Below, one piece after another: positions 1 through 8,897 of a stretch of DNA of 9,610 nt. The notes under the pieces are model-generated. The model was not told the DNA's origin. It saw nothing but the letters and a program-made list of their open reading frames with translations, and ran no database searches. Every line of letters begins with the position of its first letter. The stretch's first letter is position 1. The position numbers were made by a program, and so were the translations under genes. The stretch is from Betaproteobacteria bacterium (GTDB lineage: Bacteria; Pseudomonadota; Gammaproteobacteria; Burkholderiales; Rhodocyclaceae), in the NCBI GenBank assembly GCA_016880375.1, contig JAEHDO010000067.1, forward strand, positions 1-9,610. The letters are read 5' to 3'.

Positions 1-275
1 AGTTGTGGTGGGCACCCCTGCGCATGGGGGGCTCTTGGCTCGCGCTGAAGGCGCTGCCGCTACTGGCGCCCTTGTTGGGCCTGCTACGCGGCCGACGTTA
101 CACACACCAGTGGGTACCGCTGCTGGCGCTGGCCTATTTCACCGAAGGGATTGTGCGTGTCACCACCGAGCGAGGCCTTTCAGCCTGGCTCGCTGGTGTT
201 GAAATAGCCCTCGCCGTCGCCTTGTTCGGCAGCTCCGTACTTTTTGCCCGCGCCACCGGCAAAGTCAGCCCCTGA
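1..275 (+). CDS. DUF2069 family inner-membrane protein, 3' part
   Basis: Small hydrophobic protein of unknown function, cut by the left edge of the window. The frame is open from the first full codon at base 3, and that codon is a TTG in mid-protein rather than a credible start, so the true start lies outside. The visible 90 residues match what I know of DUF2069 proteins: a WAPLR.GGSWLALKALPLL segment, then a basic GLLRGRRYTHQW loop, then LAYFTEG and a last hydrophobic stretch near residues 63-82. That gives about three membrane segments in the visible part, with the basic loop probably cytoplasmic. It ends with TGA at 273-275 and converges on leuA. No function can be assigned. Family assignment is from remembered motifs and fairly secure. 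Confidence 0.8.
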   Translation, partial: LWWAPLRMGGSWLALKALPLLAPLLGLLRGRRYTHQWVPLLALAYFTEGIVRVTTERGLSAWLAGVEIALAVALFGSSVLFARATGKVSP

Positions 276-278
276 AAC

Positions 279-302
279 ACGGCAAGCCGTACGGGCTAGC
301 CC
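279..302. terminator. possible bidirectional terminator between convergent genes
   Basis: Two adjacent palindromes fill the gap between the convergent DUF2069 and leuA genes: ACGG-CAAG-CCGT (279-290) and GGGCTAGCCC (293-302). In the leuA direction the first hairpin is followed by GTTTC, a short T stretch only, so this is a weak candidate. Placement between two tail-to-tail genes is the main support. Confidence 0.35.
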
Positions 303-307
303 TGCTG

Positions 308-1846
308 TCATACCTGCGGATTTACTTTCTCGGGCTTGGAAACCAGCTTGTTCAATGCATTGATATAGGCTTTGACCGAAGCGACGACGATATCGGTGTC
401 TGCGCCCTGGCCGTTCACCACGCGGCCATCCTTGGCCAGGCGAACAGTGACTTCACCCTGCGCGTCGGTGCCACCGGTAATGCTGTTCACCGAAAACAGC
501 AGCAATTCCGAGCGGCTTTCGGCTATGCCTTCAACTGCCTTGAAGCAGGCATCGACAGGTCCGTCGCCATCCGCCTCGGACTGACTTTCTGCACCGCCGG
601 CCGCCAGCGTGACGCGAGCGTGCGGCGTTTCGCCGGTCTCCGAGGCGACGCGCAGGCTGATCAGCTTGTAGTGTTCCTGCTCCGGCGTGACCGCCTCGTC
701 GGACATGAGGGCCTGCAGGTCCTCGTCGAATATCTCGTGCTTCTTGTCGGCCAACTCCTTGAAGCGGGCAAAGGCGATATTCAGCTGCTCTTCGCTCTCC
801 ACGACAATGCCGAGATCCGCCAAACGCGTCTTGAAGGCGTTGCGGCCGGAGTGCTTGCCCAGCACCAGCTTGTTCTGCGTCCAGCCGACGTCCTGGGCAC
901 GCATGATCTCGTAGGTCTCGCGGTGCTTGATCACGCCGTCCTGGTGGATACCGGACTCGTGGGCAAAGGCGTTGGCGCCGACGATGGCCTTGTTCGGCTG
1001 CACGGGAAAGCCGGTAATGCTGGAGACCAGCTTGGAGGCCGACACGATCTGCGTCGTGTCGATGCGCGTTTCGCAGCCGAAGATGTCCTGGCGCGTGCGC
1101 ACGGCCATGACGATTTCCTCCAGCGCGGCATTGCCGGCGCGCTCGCCCAGGCCGTTGATGGTGCATTCCACCTGGCGTGCCCCTTCCATCACGGCGGCAA
1201 GCGAGTTGGCCACGGCGAGGCCGAGGTCGTTGTGGCAATGCACCGACCAGATAACCTTGTCCGAATTCGGAACGCGCTCGCGCAGGCTGCGGATGGTTGC
1301 CGAAAACTGTCCCGGCACGTTGTAGCCGACGGTGTCCGGAACGTTGATGGTCTTCGCCCCGGCCTTGATCACCGCATCGAAGATGCGGCAAAGGAAATCC
1401 AGCTCAGAACGGCCGGCATCCTCGGCGGAAAACTCGATGTCATCGGTGTACTCCCCAGCCCACTGCACGGCCTTCACCGCCTGTTCGACGACCTCGTCCG
1501 GCGTCATGCGCAGCTTCTTCTCCATGTGGATCGGGCTGGTGGCGATGAAAGTATGGATGCGGCCGGACCTGGCCGGCCGGATGGCCTCGCCGGCACGGCG
1601 GATGTCGTTCTCGCTGGCGCGTGCCAGCGAACAAACGGTGGATTCCCTGACTGTCTCGGCAATACCTCGAATGGCATCGAAATCGCCGGACGAAGCGGCG
1701 GCAAAGCCAGCCTCGATGACGTCGACCTTCATGCGTTCCAGCTGGCGCGCCACGCGCAGCTTCTCTTCCCTGGTCATGGAGGCGCCCGGACTCTGCTCGC
1801 CGTCGCGCAAGGTTGTGTCGAAAATCACCAAGTGGTCTTTCATCAT
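308..1846 (-). CDS. leuA: 2-isopropylmalate synthase
   Basis: Condenses acetyl-CoA with 2-ketoisovalerate, the committed step of leucine synthesis, in the cytoplasm. The 512 residues are a normal length for the short LeuA type. The N-terminal HMGL-like TIM barrel starts with [13 protein letters not shown] (residues 9-21); the metal and catalytic motifs HCHND (203-207), NGLGERAGN (231-239) and HESGIHQDG (296-304) are all intact. The last 120 or so residues form the C-terminal LeuA regulatory domain, which in this family binds leucine for feedback inhibition. Two consecutive ATG codons sit at the start; GGAG lies 6 bases before the first and 9 before the second, so both are possible. It is the last gene of the ilv-psd-pssA run but lies about 216 bases from pssA, and that gap has its own promoter-like sequence and a leucine-rich small ORF, suggesting separate leucine-responsive control. 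Confidence 0.97.
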   Translation of the reverse strand: MMKDHLVIFDTTLRDGEQSPGASMTREEKLRVARQLERMKVDVIEAGFAAASSGDFDAIRGIAETVRESTVCSLARASENDIRRAGEAIRPARSGRIHTFIATSPIHMEKKLRMTPDEVVEQAVKAVQWAGEYTDDIEFSAEDAGRSELDFLCRIFDAVIKAGAKTINVPDTVGYNVPGQFSATIRSLRERVPNSDKVIWSVHCHNDLGLAVANSLAAVMEGARQVECTINGLGERAGNAALEEIVMAVRTRQDIFGCETRIDTTQIVSASKLVSSITGFPVQPNKAIVGANAFAHESGIHQDGVIKHRETYEIMRAQDVGWTQNKLVLGKHSGRNAFKTRLADLGIVVESEEQLNIAFARFKELADKKHEIFDEDLQALMSDEAVTPEQEHYKLISLRVASETGETPHARVTLAAGGAESQSEADGDGPVDACFKAVEGIAESRSELLLFSVNSITGGTDAQGEVTVRLAKDGRVVNGQGADTDIVVASVKAYINALNKLVSKPEKVNPQV

Positions 1847-1933
1847 GTTCGTCTCCGAATGGGATGCGTCAAGAGTCGATCGGGGGTTATGCCCTCGTCG
1901 GCCGGGTACTGCTCAAATTGTGGGTCGGGGAAT

Positions 1934-2020
1934 TTAGCGCGCGCGGCGCAGCAGCGGCCGGGCGAGCAGGAGGCCGCTGAGAAGAAGTGTTGCCGTCAGG
2001 AGGAGTGCAATCTGATGCAT
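1934..2020 (-). CDS. putative leucine-rich leader peptide of leuA
   Basis: A 28-codon ORF on the leuA strand, stopping with TAA 87 bases before the leuA ATG. The peptide starts MHQIALLL, continues with TATLLL, SGLLL and ARPLL, and ends RRAR. Eleven of 28 residues are leucine, in four runs, written with mixed codons (five CTC, four CTG, two CTT). E. coli LeuL is also 28 residues with a leucine run, but no sequence homology is claimed. There is no Shine-Dalgarno sequence close to the ATG. Instead TATAGT ends 6 bases before it, so the transcript would start at about the A of ATG; leaderless leader peptides are known, for example TrpL in Sinorhizobium. Alternatives: a small single-span membrane protein (hydrophobic core plus arginine tail), or a chance ORF. 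Its position and composition make a leader the best reading; function is inferred. Confidence 0.5.
   Translation of the reverse strand: MHQIALLLTATLLLSGLLLARPLLRRAR
1952..1979 (-). promoter_or_regulatory. hairpin within the leuA leader ORF
   Basis: A perfect 8-bp inverted repeat, CAGCGGCC (1979-1972) and GGCCGCTG (1959-1952), with a 12-base loop. It overlaps the third leucine run of the small ORF, so a ribosome paused there would open it. The downstream arm can pair instead with a later segment (1900-1913). No U-tract follows, so this is not an intrinsic terminator as it stands. Confidence 0.4.
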
Positions 2021-2026
2021 GGGACG

Positions 2027-2055
2027 ACTATAGCCAGATTCCGCCGCCGGCGCAA
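2027..2055 (-). promoter_or_regulatory. candidate sigma70-type promoter for the leuA leader
   Basis: Reading on the minus strand: TTGCGC (2050-2055), a 17-base spacer, then TATAGT (2027-2032). The -10 matches consensus at 5 of 6 positions, the -35 at only 3 of 6. The predicted transcription start falls at about 2020-2021, which coincides with the ATG of the leucine-rich ORF. It sits right after the pssA stop, where an internal leuA promoter would be expected. In GC-rich DNA an AT-rich hexamer at the right spacing is suggestive but not proof. Confidence 0.45.
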
Positions 2056-2062
2056 GAGGAGG

Positions 2063-2821
2063 TCAAGCCGGGGTTTTTCGGCGCCGGACCCAACCCAGGA
2101 CGGCCATGATGTAGCCTGAGAACGCGTAGCAGAGGAACAGCGCAAAGAGGATGCCGGGGGGGTAGCTGGAGACCAGAACAAAGAACAGGACGATTGCCAG
2201 GACGGCGATGAACGGGACGCTGCGCCTGAGATTGATGTCCTTGCCGCTGTAATAGCGGAAGTTGCTCACCATGGTCACGCCGGCGAAAATCGTCAATGCC
2301 CAAGCGTACCAGCGCACTTCCTCGCCAGTGTAGTTGAGGTCCATCAGCACCCAGACGAAGCCGGCGATCAGCGCCGCGGCCGCCGGGCTGGGCAGGCCCT
2401 GAAAGAAACGCTTGTCGATGACTTCGATATTGGTGTTGAAGCGCGCCAGCCGCAGGGCGGCGCCGACGCAATAGATGAAGGCGGCGATCCAGCCCCACTT
2501 GCCCATGCCCTTCATGGCCCACTCGAACATCACCAGGGCCGGGGCGACGCCGAAGGACACCATGTCCGAGAGGGAATCGTATTCGGCGCCGAAAGCGCTC
2601 TGGGTGCGGGTCAGCCGCGCCACGCGCCCGTCCAGCCCGTCGAGGATCATGGCGATGAATATGGCCACCGCCGCATGCTCGAAGCGGTCGGTCATGGCCT
2701 GCACGATGGCGTAGAAACCGGCGAAAAGCGCCGCTGTCGTGAACAGGTTGGGCAGAAGGTAGATGCCCCTTCGCCTCAATTCAGGGTTGACCAGCGCCTT
2801 GCGGGATCGGAATTCGGGCAT
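2063..2821 (-). CDS. pssA: CDP-diacylglycerol-serine O-phosphatidyltransferase
   Basis: Transfers a phosphatidyl group from CDP-diacylglycerol to serine, giving phosphatidylserine and CMP, in the inner membrane. The 252-residue protein carries the full CDP-alcohol phosphotransferase signature: D64-G65, A68-R69, G78, D82 and D86 in the spacing DG-x2-AR-x8-G-x3-D-x3-D, with an extra D61 just before. Several hydrophobic segments are visible (about 28-44, 52-61, 90-105, and more in the C-terminal half), consistent with a polytopic membrane enzyme of the type II (membrane, non-phospholipase-D) kind. The ATG at 2821 is preceded by AGGAA at very short spacing. It follows psd by 23 bases, so the two steps of phosphatidylethanolamine synthesis are encoded side by side. 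No terminator is evident after the TGA. Confidence 0.96.
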   Translation of the reverse strand: MPEFRSRKALVNPELRRRGIYLLPNLFTTAALFAGFYAIVQAMTDRFEHAAVAIFIAMILDGLDGRVARLTRTQSAFGAEYDSLSDMVSFGVAPALVMFEWAMKGMGKWGWIAAFIYCVGAALRLARFNTNIEVIDKRFFQGLPSPAAAALIAGFVWVLMDLNYTGEEVRWYAWALTIFAGVTMVSNFRYYSGKDINLRRSVPFIAVLAIVLFFVLVSSYPPGILFALFLCYAFSGYIMAVLGWVRRRKTPA

Positions 2822-2844
2822 GTTCCTATTGTAGCCCCGGGCGA

Positions 2845-3488
2845 TTAAGGCAACTCGGCTAGGATGGTTGCCGAGGCCGAAACCCTGTCGCCAATGGTCA
2901 CCTTGGCCTGCGACTCGAGTGGCAGATAGACATCAACGCGCGAGCCGAAGCGGATGAATCCGTAGCGCTGGCCGCGGGAAAGCGCATCGCCCTCCTTGGC
3001 GTAGCAGAGGATGCGCCGGGCGATCAGCCCGGCCACCTGCACGCTGGTGACATCCTGGCCGTCTGGCGTGCGCAGCCAGATCGCGTTGCGCTCGTTTTCC
3101 AGGGAGGCCTTGTCCAGTGCGGCGTTGAGGAAGCTGCCGGCGTGGTACCAGCGGCCCTTCACTTTGCCATCCACCGGGCTGCGGTTGGAATGCACGTTGA
3201 AGACGTTCATGAAGACGCTGATCTTCAGCGCCTCGCGATCAACGTAAGGGTCGCGCGTCGTCTGGATGGCGACGATGCGCCCGTCGGCGGGAGAGAGTAC
3301 ATCCTTCGCCGTGCCGGGGATCGGCCGCGCCGGATCGCGGAAGAACTGCAGGACGAAGACGGCCCAGATCCACAGTGGCGCCGACCAGCCCCAGCCGACC
3401 AGCCAGCCGACGGCCAGCGCCGCCGCGACGGAAATCGCCAGAAAAGGCCAGCCCTCCCTGGCGATGATCGGATGCGGATAGGAAGACA

Positions 3489-3489
<1 letters not shown>
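2845..3489 (-). CDS. psd: phosphatidylserine decarboxylase, small type
   Basis: Decarboxylates phosphatidylserine to phosphatidylethanolamine, using a pyruvoyl group made by self-cleavage. I place the start at a GTG whose G is the last base of the ilvC TAG stop, giving 214 residues, the usual length of the short archaeal-type enzyme; the frame is open further upstream but only as an ilvC shadow. The N-terminus reads [16 protein letters not shown], followed by a membrane-anchoring hydrophobic region (about 16-48). Conserved pieces are SPADG (66-70), [14 protein letters not shown] (92-105) and the cleavage motif FGS (181-183), where Ser183 becomes the pyruvoyl residue. The one-base stop/start overlap with ilvC suggests translational coupling; no clear Shine-Dalgarno sequence is present. 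It is unusual to see amino acid and lipid synthesis coupled this tightly, though I recall this order in other betaproteobacteria. Confidence 0.94.
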
Positions 3490-6775
<3,286 letters not shown>

Positions 6776-6818
6776 TATTGCACCCTGAAAGCTTCCATAA
6801 ACGGCTGAAAAACCTGTG

Positions 6819-6847
6819 ATTTTACTTACCCCCCCATCCTTGGTCAA
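6819..6847 (-). promoter_or_regulatory. strong sigma70-type promoter of the ilv operon
   Basis: On the minus strand: TTGACC (6842-6847), exactly 17 bases, TAAAAT (6819-6824). Each hexamer matches consensus at 5 of 6 positions. Transcription would begin at about 6812, giving a 5' leader of roughly 37 bases, too short for a classical amino acid attenuator. The spacer contains a run of seven G (6829-6835). Confidence 0.8.
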
Positions 6848-6854
6848 GGTATTT

Positions 6855-6877
6855 CGCGAAGGGAAAACCCCTTTGCG
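6855..6877. repeat. inverted repeat upstream of the ilvB promoter
   Basis: CGCGAAGGG (6855-6863) and CCCTTTGCG (6869-6877) form a 9-position inverted repeat (one G.T pair) around AAAAC. It lies just upstream of the ilvB -35 and about 20 bases before the probable start of the divergent sigma gene. It could be an operator for a regulator of either gene or a hairpin in the sigma transcript. No T-run follows. Confidence 0.4.
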
Positions 6878-6896
6878 ACGAGTGGAAAACTGAATC

Positions 6897-7460
6897 CTGG
6901 TTGCAAGAACGGAACTGTCGGATTTTCTCGCCAGCGTAGAGCGGCGCGCCTACAAGCAGGCACTATTCGCAGTGCGCGACGACGAGGCGGCGCTGGACAT
7001 CGTGCAGGATTCGATGCTCAAGCTGGCGGAAAAGTATGGGGGCAAGCCGGCCGGGGAACTGCCGATGCTGTTCCAGCGCATCCTGCAGAACACCATCCGC
7101 GACTATTACCGCCGGCAGAAAGTCCGTTCGCTTTGGACCACCCTGCTCTCGGCGTTTACCCACTCCGACGACGAAGACGCCGACCCCCTTGAAACTTTGG
7201 AAGTGGAACAGGGGTCATATTCCCCGACGACTCCGCATGCAAATCTGGAGCAAACGCAACTCCTTGCAATCATTGAAGAAGAAGTAAAGAAACTGCCGCC
7301 GCGTCAACGTGAGGCCTTCCTGATGCGTTATTGGGAAGAGATGGATATAGCTGAGACCGCGGCGGCAATGGGATGCTCGGAAGGCAGCGTGAAAACGCAT
7401 TGCTCCCGGGCGACGCATACATTGGCCGCGTCATTGAAGGCAAAGGGCATCGAGCTATGA
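6897..7460 (+). CDS. ECF-like RNA polymerase sigma factor, non-canonical start
   Basis: Alternative sigma factor of the sigma70 family with regions 2 and 4 only. Region 2 is seen in ERRAYKQALFAVRDDEAALD followed by IVQDSMLKLAEKYG and RILQNTIRDYYRRQKVRS. An acidic linker (SDDEDADPLETLEVE) follows, then region 4 with LPPRQREAFLMRYWEEMDI and a helix-turn-helix in AAAMGCSEGSVKTHCSRA. The first GTG in frame (6972) would cut into region 2, removing about 25 residues that look like real sigma sequence (ELSDFLASVERRAYKQ). Between the in-frame TGA at 6891 and that GTG there is no ATG, GTG or TTG. I place the start at CTG 6897 as a working choice (187 residues); ATC 6894 is the other option. The conservative start gives 162 residues. 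Its stop overlaps the next gene by ATGA. Divergent from ilvB; target genes unknown. Confidence 0.85.
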   Translation: MVARTELSDFLASVERRAYKQALFAVRDDEAALDIVQDSMLKLAEKYGGKPAGELPMLFQRILQNTIRDYYRRQKVRSLWTTLLSAFTHSDDEDADPLETLEVEQGSYSPTTPHANLEQTQLLAIIEEEVKKLPPRQREAFLMRYWEEMDIAETAAAMGCSEGSVKTHCSRATHTLAASLKAKGIEL

Positions 7461-7837
7461 AAAATGAACGTGAAATCGCCTACAAGGTCCGCCACTACCT
7501 CAATCTGGGTGTGGACGAAATCGACCGCAAAACCGCCGACAGGCTGTTCGAAGTCCGTCAGAATGCACTTGCCCATCAGAAAGTGGCCGGCGCGCAATTG
7601 AGCCTGGCCGGAGTGGGGCATGTCGCCGCAGACATGATCTTGCCGCATGCACGCGCCCTGATAGCCATGGTCGGTCTTGCGATCGGGGTCGTCGGGGTTT
7701 CCACTTGGAACGATTTCGAGAAGGCGGCCGAGCTTGAGGAAATCGACAGCGCACTGCTCGCTGACGACCTGCCGATCAACGCCTATCTCGACAAGGGCTT
7801 TCAGGCATGGCTTTCCGAACACTCGTCGCAGGATTAA
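7457..7837 (+). CDS. DUF3619 single-span membrane protein, possible anti-sigma factor
   Basis: 126 residues, starting at an ATG that overlaps the sigma factor stop (ATGA), which implies coupled synthesis in similar amounts. A soluble N-terminal part (1-63) contains YKVRHYLNLGVDEIDRKTAD and RLFEVRQNALAHQK. A single membrane span follows at about 66-84 (ARALIAMVGLAIGVVGVSTW), then an acidic tail of about 40 residues (AAELEEIDSALLADDLPINA). The family has no assigned function that I know. Its position next to an ECF-like sigma, its size and its one-span layout resemble membrane anti-sigma factors, but I see no zinc-binding HxxxCxxC motif, so this is inference. Start choice is firm because of the overlap; the open frame further upstream is a sigma-gene shadow. 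Confidence 0.85.
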   Translation: MKNEREIAYKVRHYLNLGVDEIDRKTADRLFEVRQNALAHQKVAGAQLSLAGVGHVAADMILPHARALIAMVGLAIGVVGVSTWNDFEKAAELEEIDSALLADDLPINAYLDKGFQAWLSEHSSQD

Positions 7838-8451
7838 TACTTTCCCTCTCCCTGTTCTCTCCTTCCCATGCCGTTGTCCCGGAACTGAGGCAGCCGGCAT
7901 GGGCTGAACTCTCCCAGGAACAGAAGCAGATCCTTGCCCCTCTCTCTCGTGACTGGGACAGGATGGAGGCATTTCGCAAAAAGAAATGGCTGGGCATTGC
8001 AAAGCGCTACCCGGAAATGAAACCGGAGGAACAGGCGCGCATCCAGCGGCGCATGCAGGATTGGGCCAGTCTCACACCGGAACAGCGCACCCAGGCTCGC
8101 ACCCAGTACAAAAACCTGAAAACCGCCCCGTCCGTGCAAAAGCAGGGTATCAAGGAAAAGTGGGAGCAATACAAGGAATTACCGGACGAGGAAAAAAAAC
8201 GTTTGACAGAAAAAGCCGCCCCCAAGGCGAGTGCCGGCCGGCCGACGCAAAAAAAACCCGTCTCGGGTTTGAGCTACCTGCCCGACGCCGCTGCTCCGGC
8301 CAAGGCTGCATCGCTACCGGTTCAACCGGCCAGCGACACTGCCGAGTCCGAGGCCTCCCCCGCTCCGGCTACCGGTTCCGAACCTGAAGCATCAGCCGAA
8401 ACTGCCCCGGCGGCGTCCGGCCCCGTGCCGGACGCCGCGCAGAAGCAGTAG
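7807..8451 (+). CDS. exported DUF3106 protein
   Basis: 214 residues. Residues 1-22 form a Sec signal peptide: MAFR, a hydrophobic core LVAGLILSLSLF, and a likely cleavage site after SHA. There is no lipobox cysteine, so the mature protein should be periplasmic. The DUF3106 region (about 30-135) has tryptophan-centred helical repeats: PAWAELSQEQKQILAPLSRDW, KKKWLGIAKRYPEMKPEEQARI, MQDWASLTPEQRTQAR and KEKWEQYKELPDEEKKRL. This is rich in charged residues and probably all helical. From about residue 138 the chain is low-complexity Ala/Pro/Glu/Ser and likely disordered. The start lies 31 bases inside the DUF3619 gene. The helices recall periplasmic metal or stress sensors that work with ECF sigmas, but that comparison is only an analogy. 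A perfect 12-bp inverted repeat lies in its last codons. Confidence 0.87.
   Translation: MAFRTLVAGLILSLSLFSPSHAVVPELRQPAWAELSQEQKQILAPLSRDWDRMEAFRKKKWLGIAKRYPEMKPEEQARIQRRMQDWASLTPEQRTQARTQYKNLKTAPSVQKQGIKEKWEQYKELPDEEKKRLTEKAAPKASAGRPTQKKPVSGLSYLPDAAAPAKAASLPVQPASDTAESEASPAPATGSEPEASAETAPAASGPVPDAAQKQ
8410..8438 (+). repeat. perfect 12-bp hairpin at the end of the DUF3106 gene
   Basis: Arms GCGGCGTCCGGC (8410-8421) and GCCGGACGCCGC (8427-8438) with a 5-base loop CCCGT. It ends 10 bases before the DUF3106 stop codon and has no following T-run, so it is not an intrinsic terminator. It could protect the upstream mRNA or affect translation of the RDD gene 22 bases on. Confidence 0.6.
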
Positions 8452-8459
8452 GATCGGCC

Positions 8460-8894
8460 TTGGAGGTAATCACAGCCACCTCCGCACCTGCGCCAAGCAT
8501 CCGCCGGCGACTCGCCAGCATGTTTTACGAGACGTTCCTGCTGATTGGTGTATTGAGCCTTGCTTTCATTCTGCCCCACCTGCTGCTGGGTCTCGTCCTG
8601 AAAACCACCGTCCCGGGCATTCTGCTCTGGTCGCACGTTTTTGTTGTCCTGCTTGCGTACTTCGCATGGCTTTGGAAGCGCAACGGGCAAACCCTGGCCA
8701 TGCAGACGTGGAAAATCAAGCTGGTGGCAGCCGACCGGAAACCTCTGACCAACCGGCAGATACTCCTTCGCTATTTCCTGGCCTGGCCAAGCCTGCTGCT
8801 GTGCGGCCTTGGCATCCTATGGGCGCTTGTCGACCGCGACCGGCAATTCCTGCATGACCGGCTGGCCGGTACCCGCCTCATCCGCATTCAATAA
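8460..8894 (+). CDS. RDD family membrane protein
   Basis: 144-residue polytopic membrane protein of the RDD family, whose role is generally unknown (some members act in ion exchange or stress adaptation). Proposed start is TTG at 8460, with AGGA 6-7 bases upstream overlapping the DUF3106 stop; the first in-frame ATG (codon 21) would remove the conserved RRRLAS. The family's arginine is in RRRLAS (15-20). The first family aspartate is replaced by E24 in MFYETFLL, and the second is kept in LHDRLAGT (D133). Three hydrophobic segments are visible, at about 25-48, 51-72 and 104-124. Between the second and third lies the typical GQTLAMQTWKIKLV loop. It is the last gene of the sigma block and ends 3 bases from the lptG stop. 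Confidence 0.88.
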   Translation: MEVITATSAPAPSIRRRLASMFYETFLLIGVLSLAFILPHLLLGLVLKTTVPGILLWSHVFVVLLAYFAWLWKRNGQTLAMQTWKIKLVAADRKPLTNRQILLRYFLAWPSLLLCGLGILWALVDRDRQFLHDRLAGTRLIRIQ

Positions 8895-8897
8895 GCC

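Noticed and set aside
620..2119. A 499-codon plus-strand open frame opposite leuA and the leuA leader region
   Set aside because: It is the antisense shadow of leuA, which has every family motif. Its translation is rich in His/Arg/Ala/Gly as expected from GC-biased antisense, and nothing in it is recognisable.
2827..2832. TACAAT 6 bases before the pssA ATG as a possible -10 element
   Set aside because: No acceptable -35 at 16-18 bases; the nearest TTG-containing hexamer gives a 14-base spacer. pssA is more simply read from upstream.
6776..6847. A 24-residue N-terminal extension of IlvB starting at TTG 6847
   Set aside because: The TTG is the first triplet of the -35 hexamer, so it would lie upstream of the transcript start.
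8313..8378. Eleven-base direct repeat GCTACCGGTTC at 8313 and 8368 in the DUF3106 tail
   Set aside because: The copies are 55 bases apart and in different reading frames; likely chance in a low-complexity Ala/Pro/Glu region.
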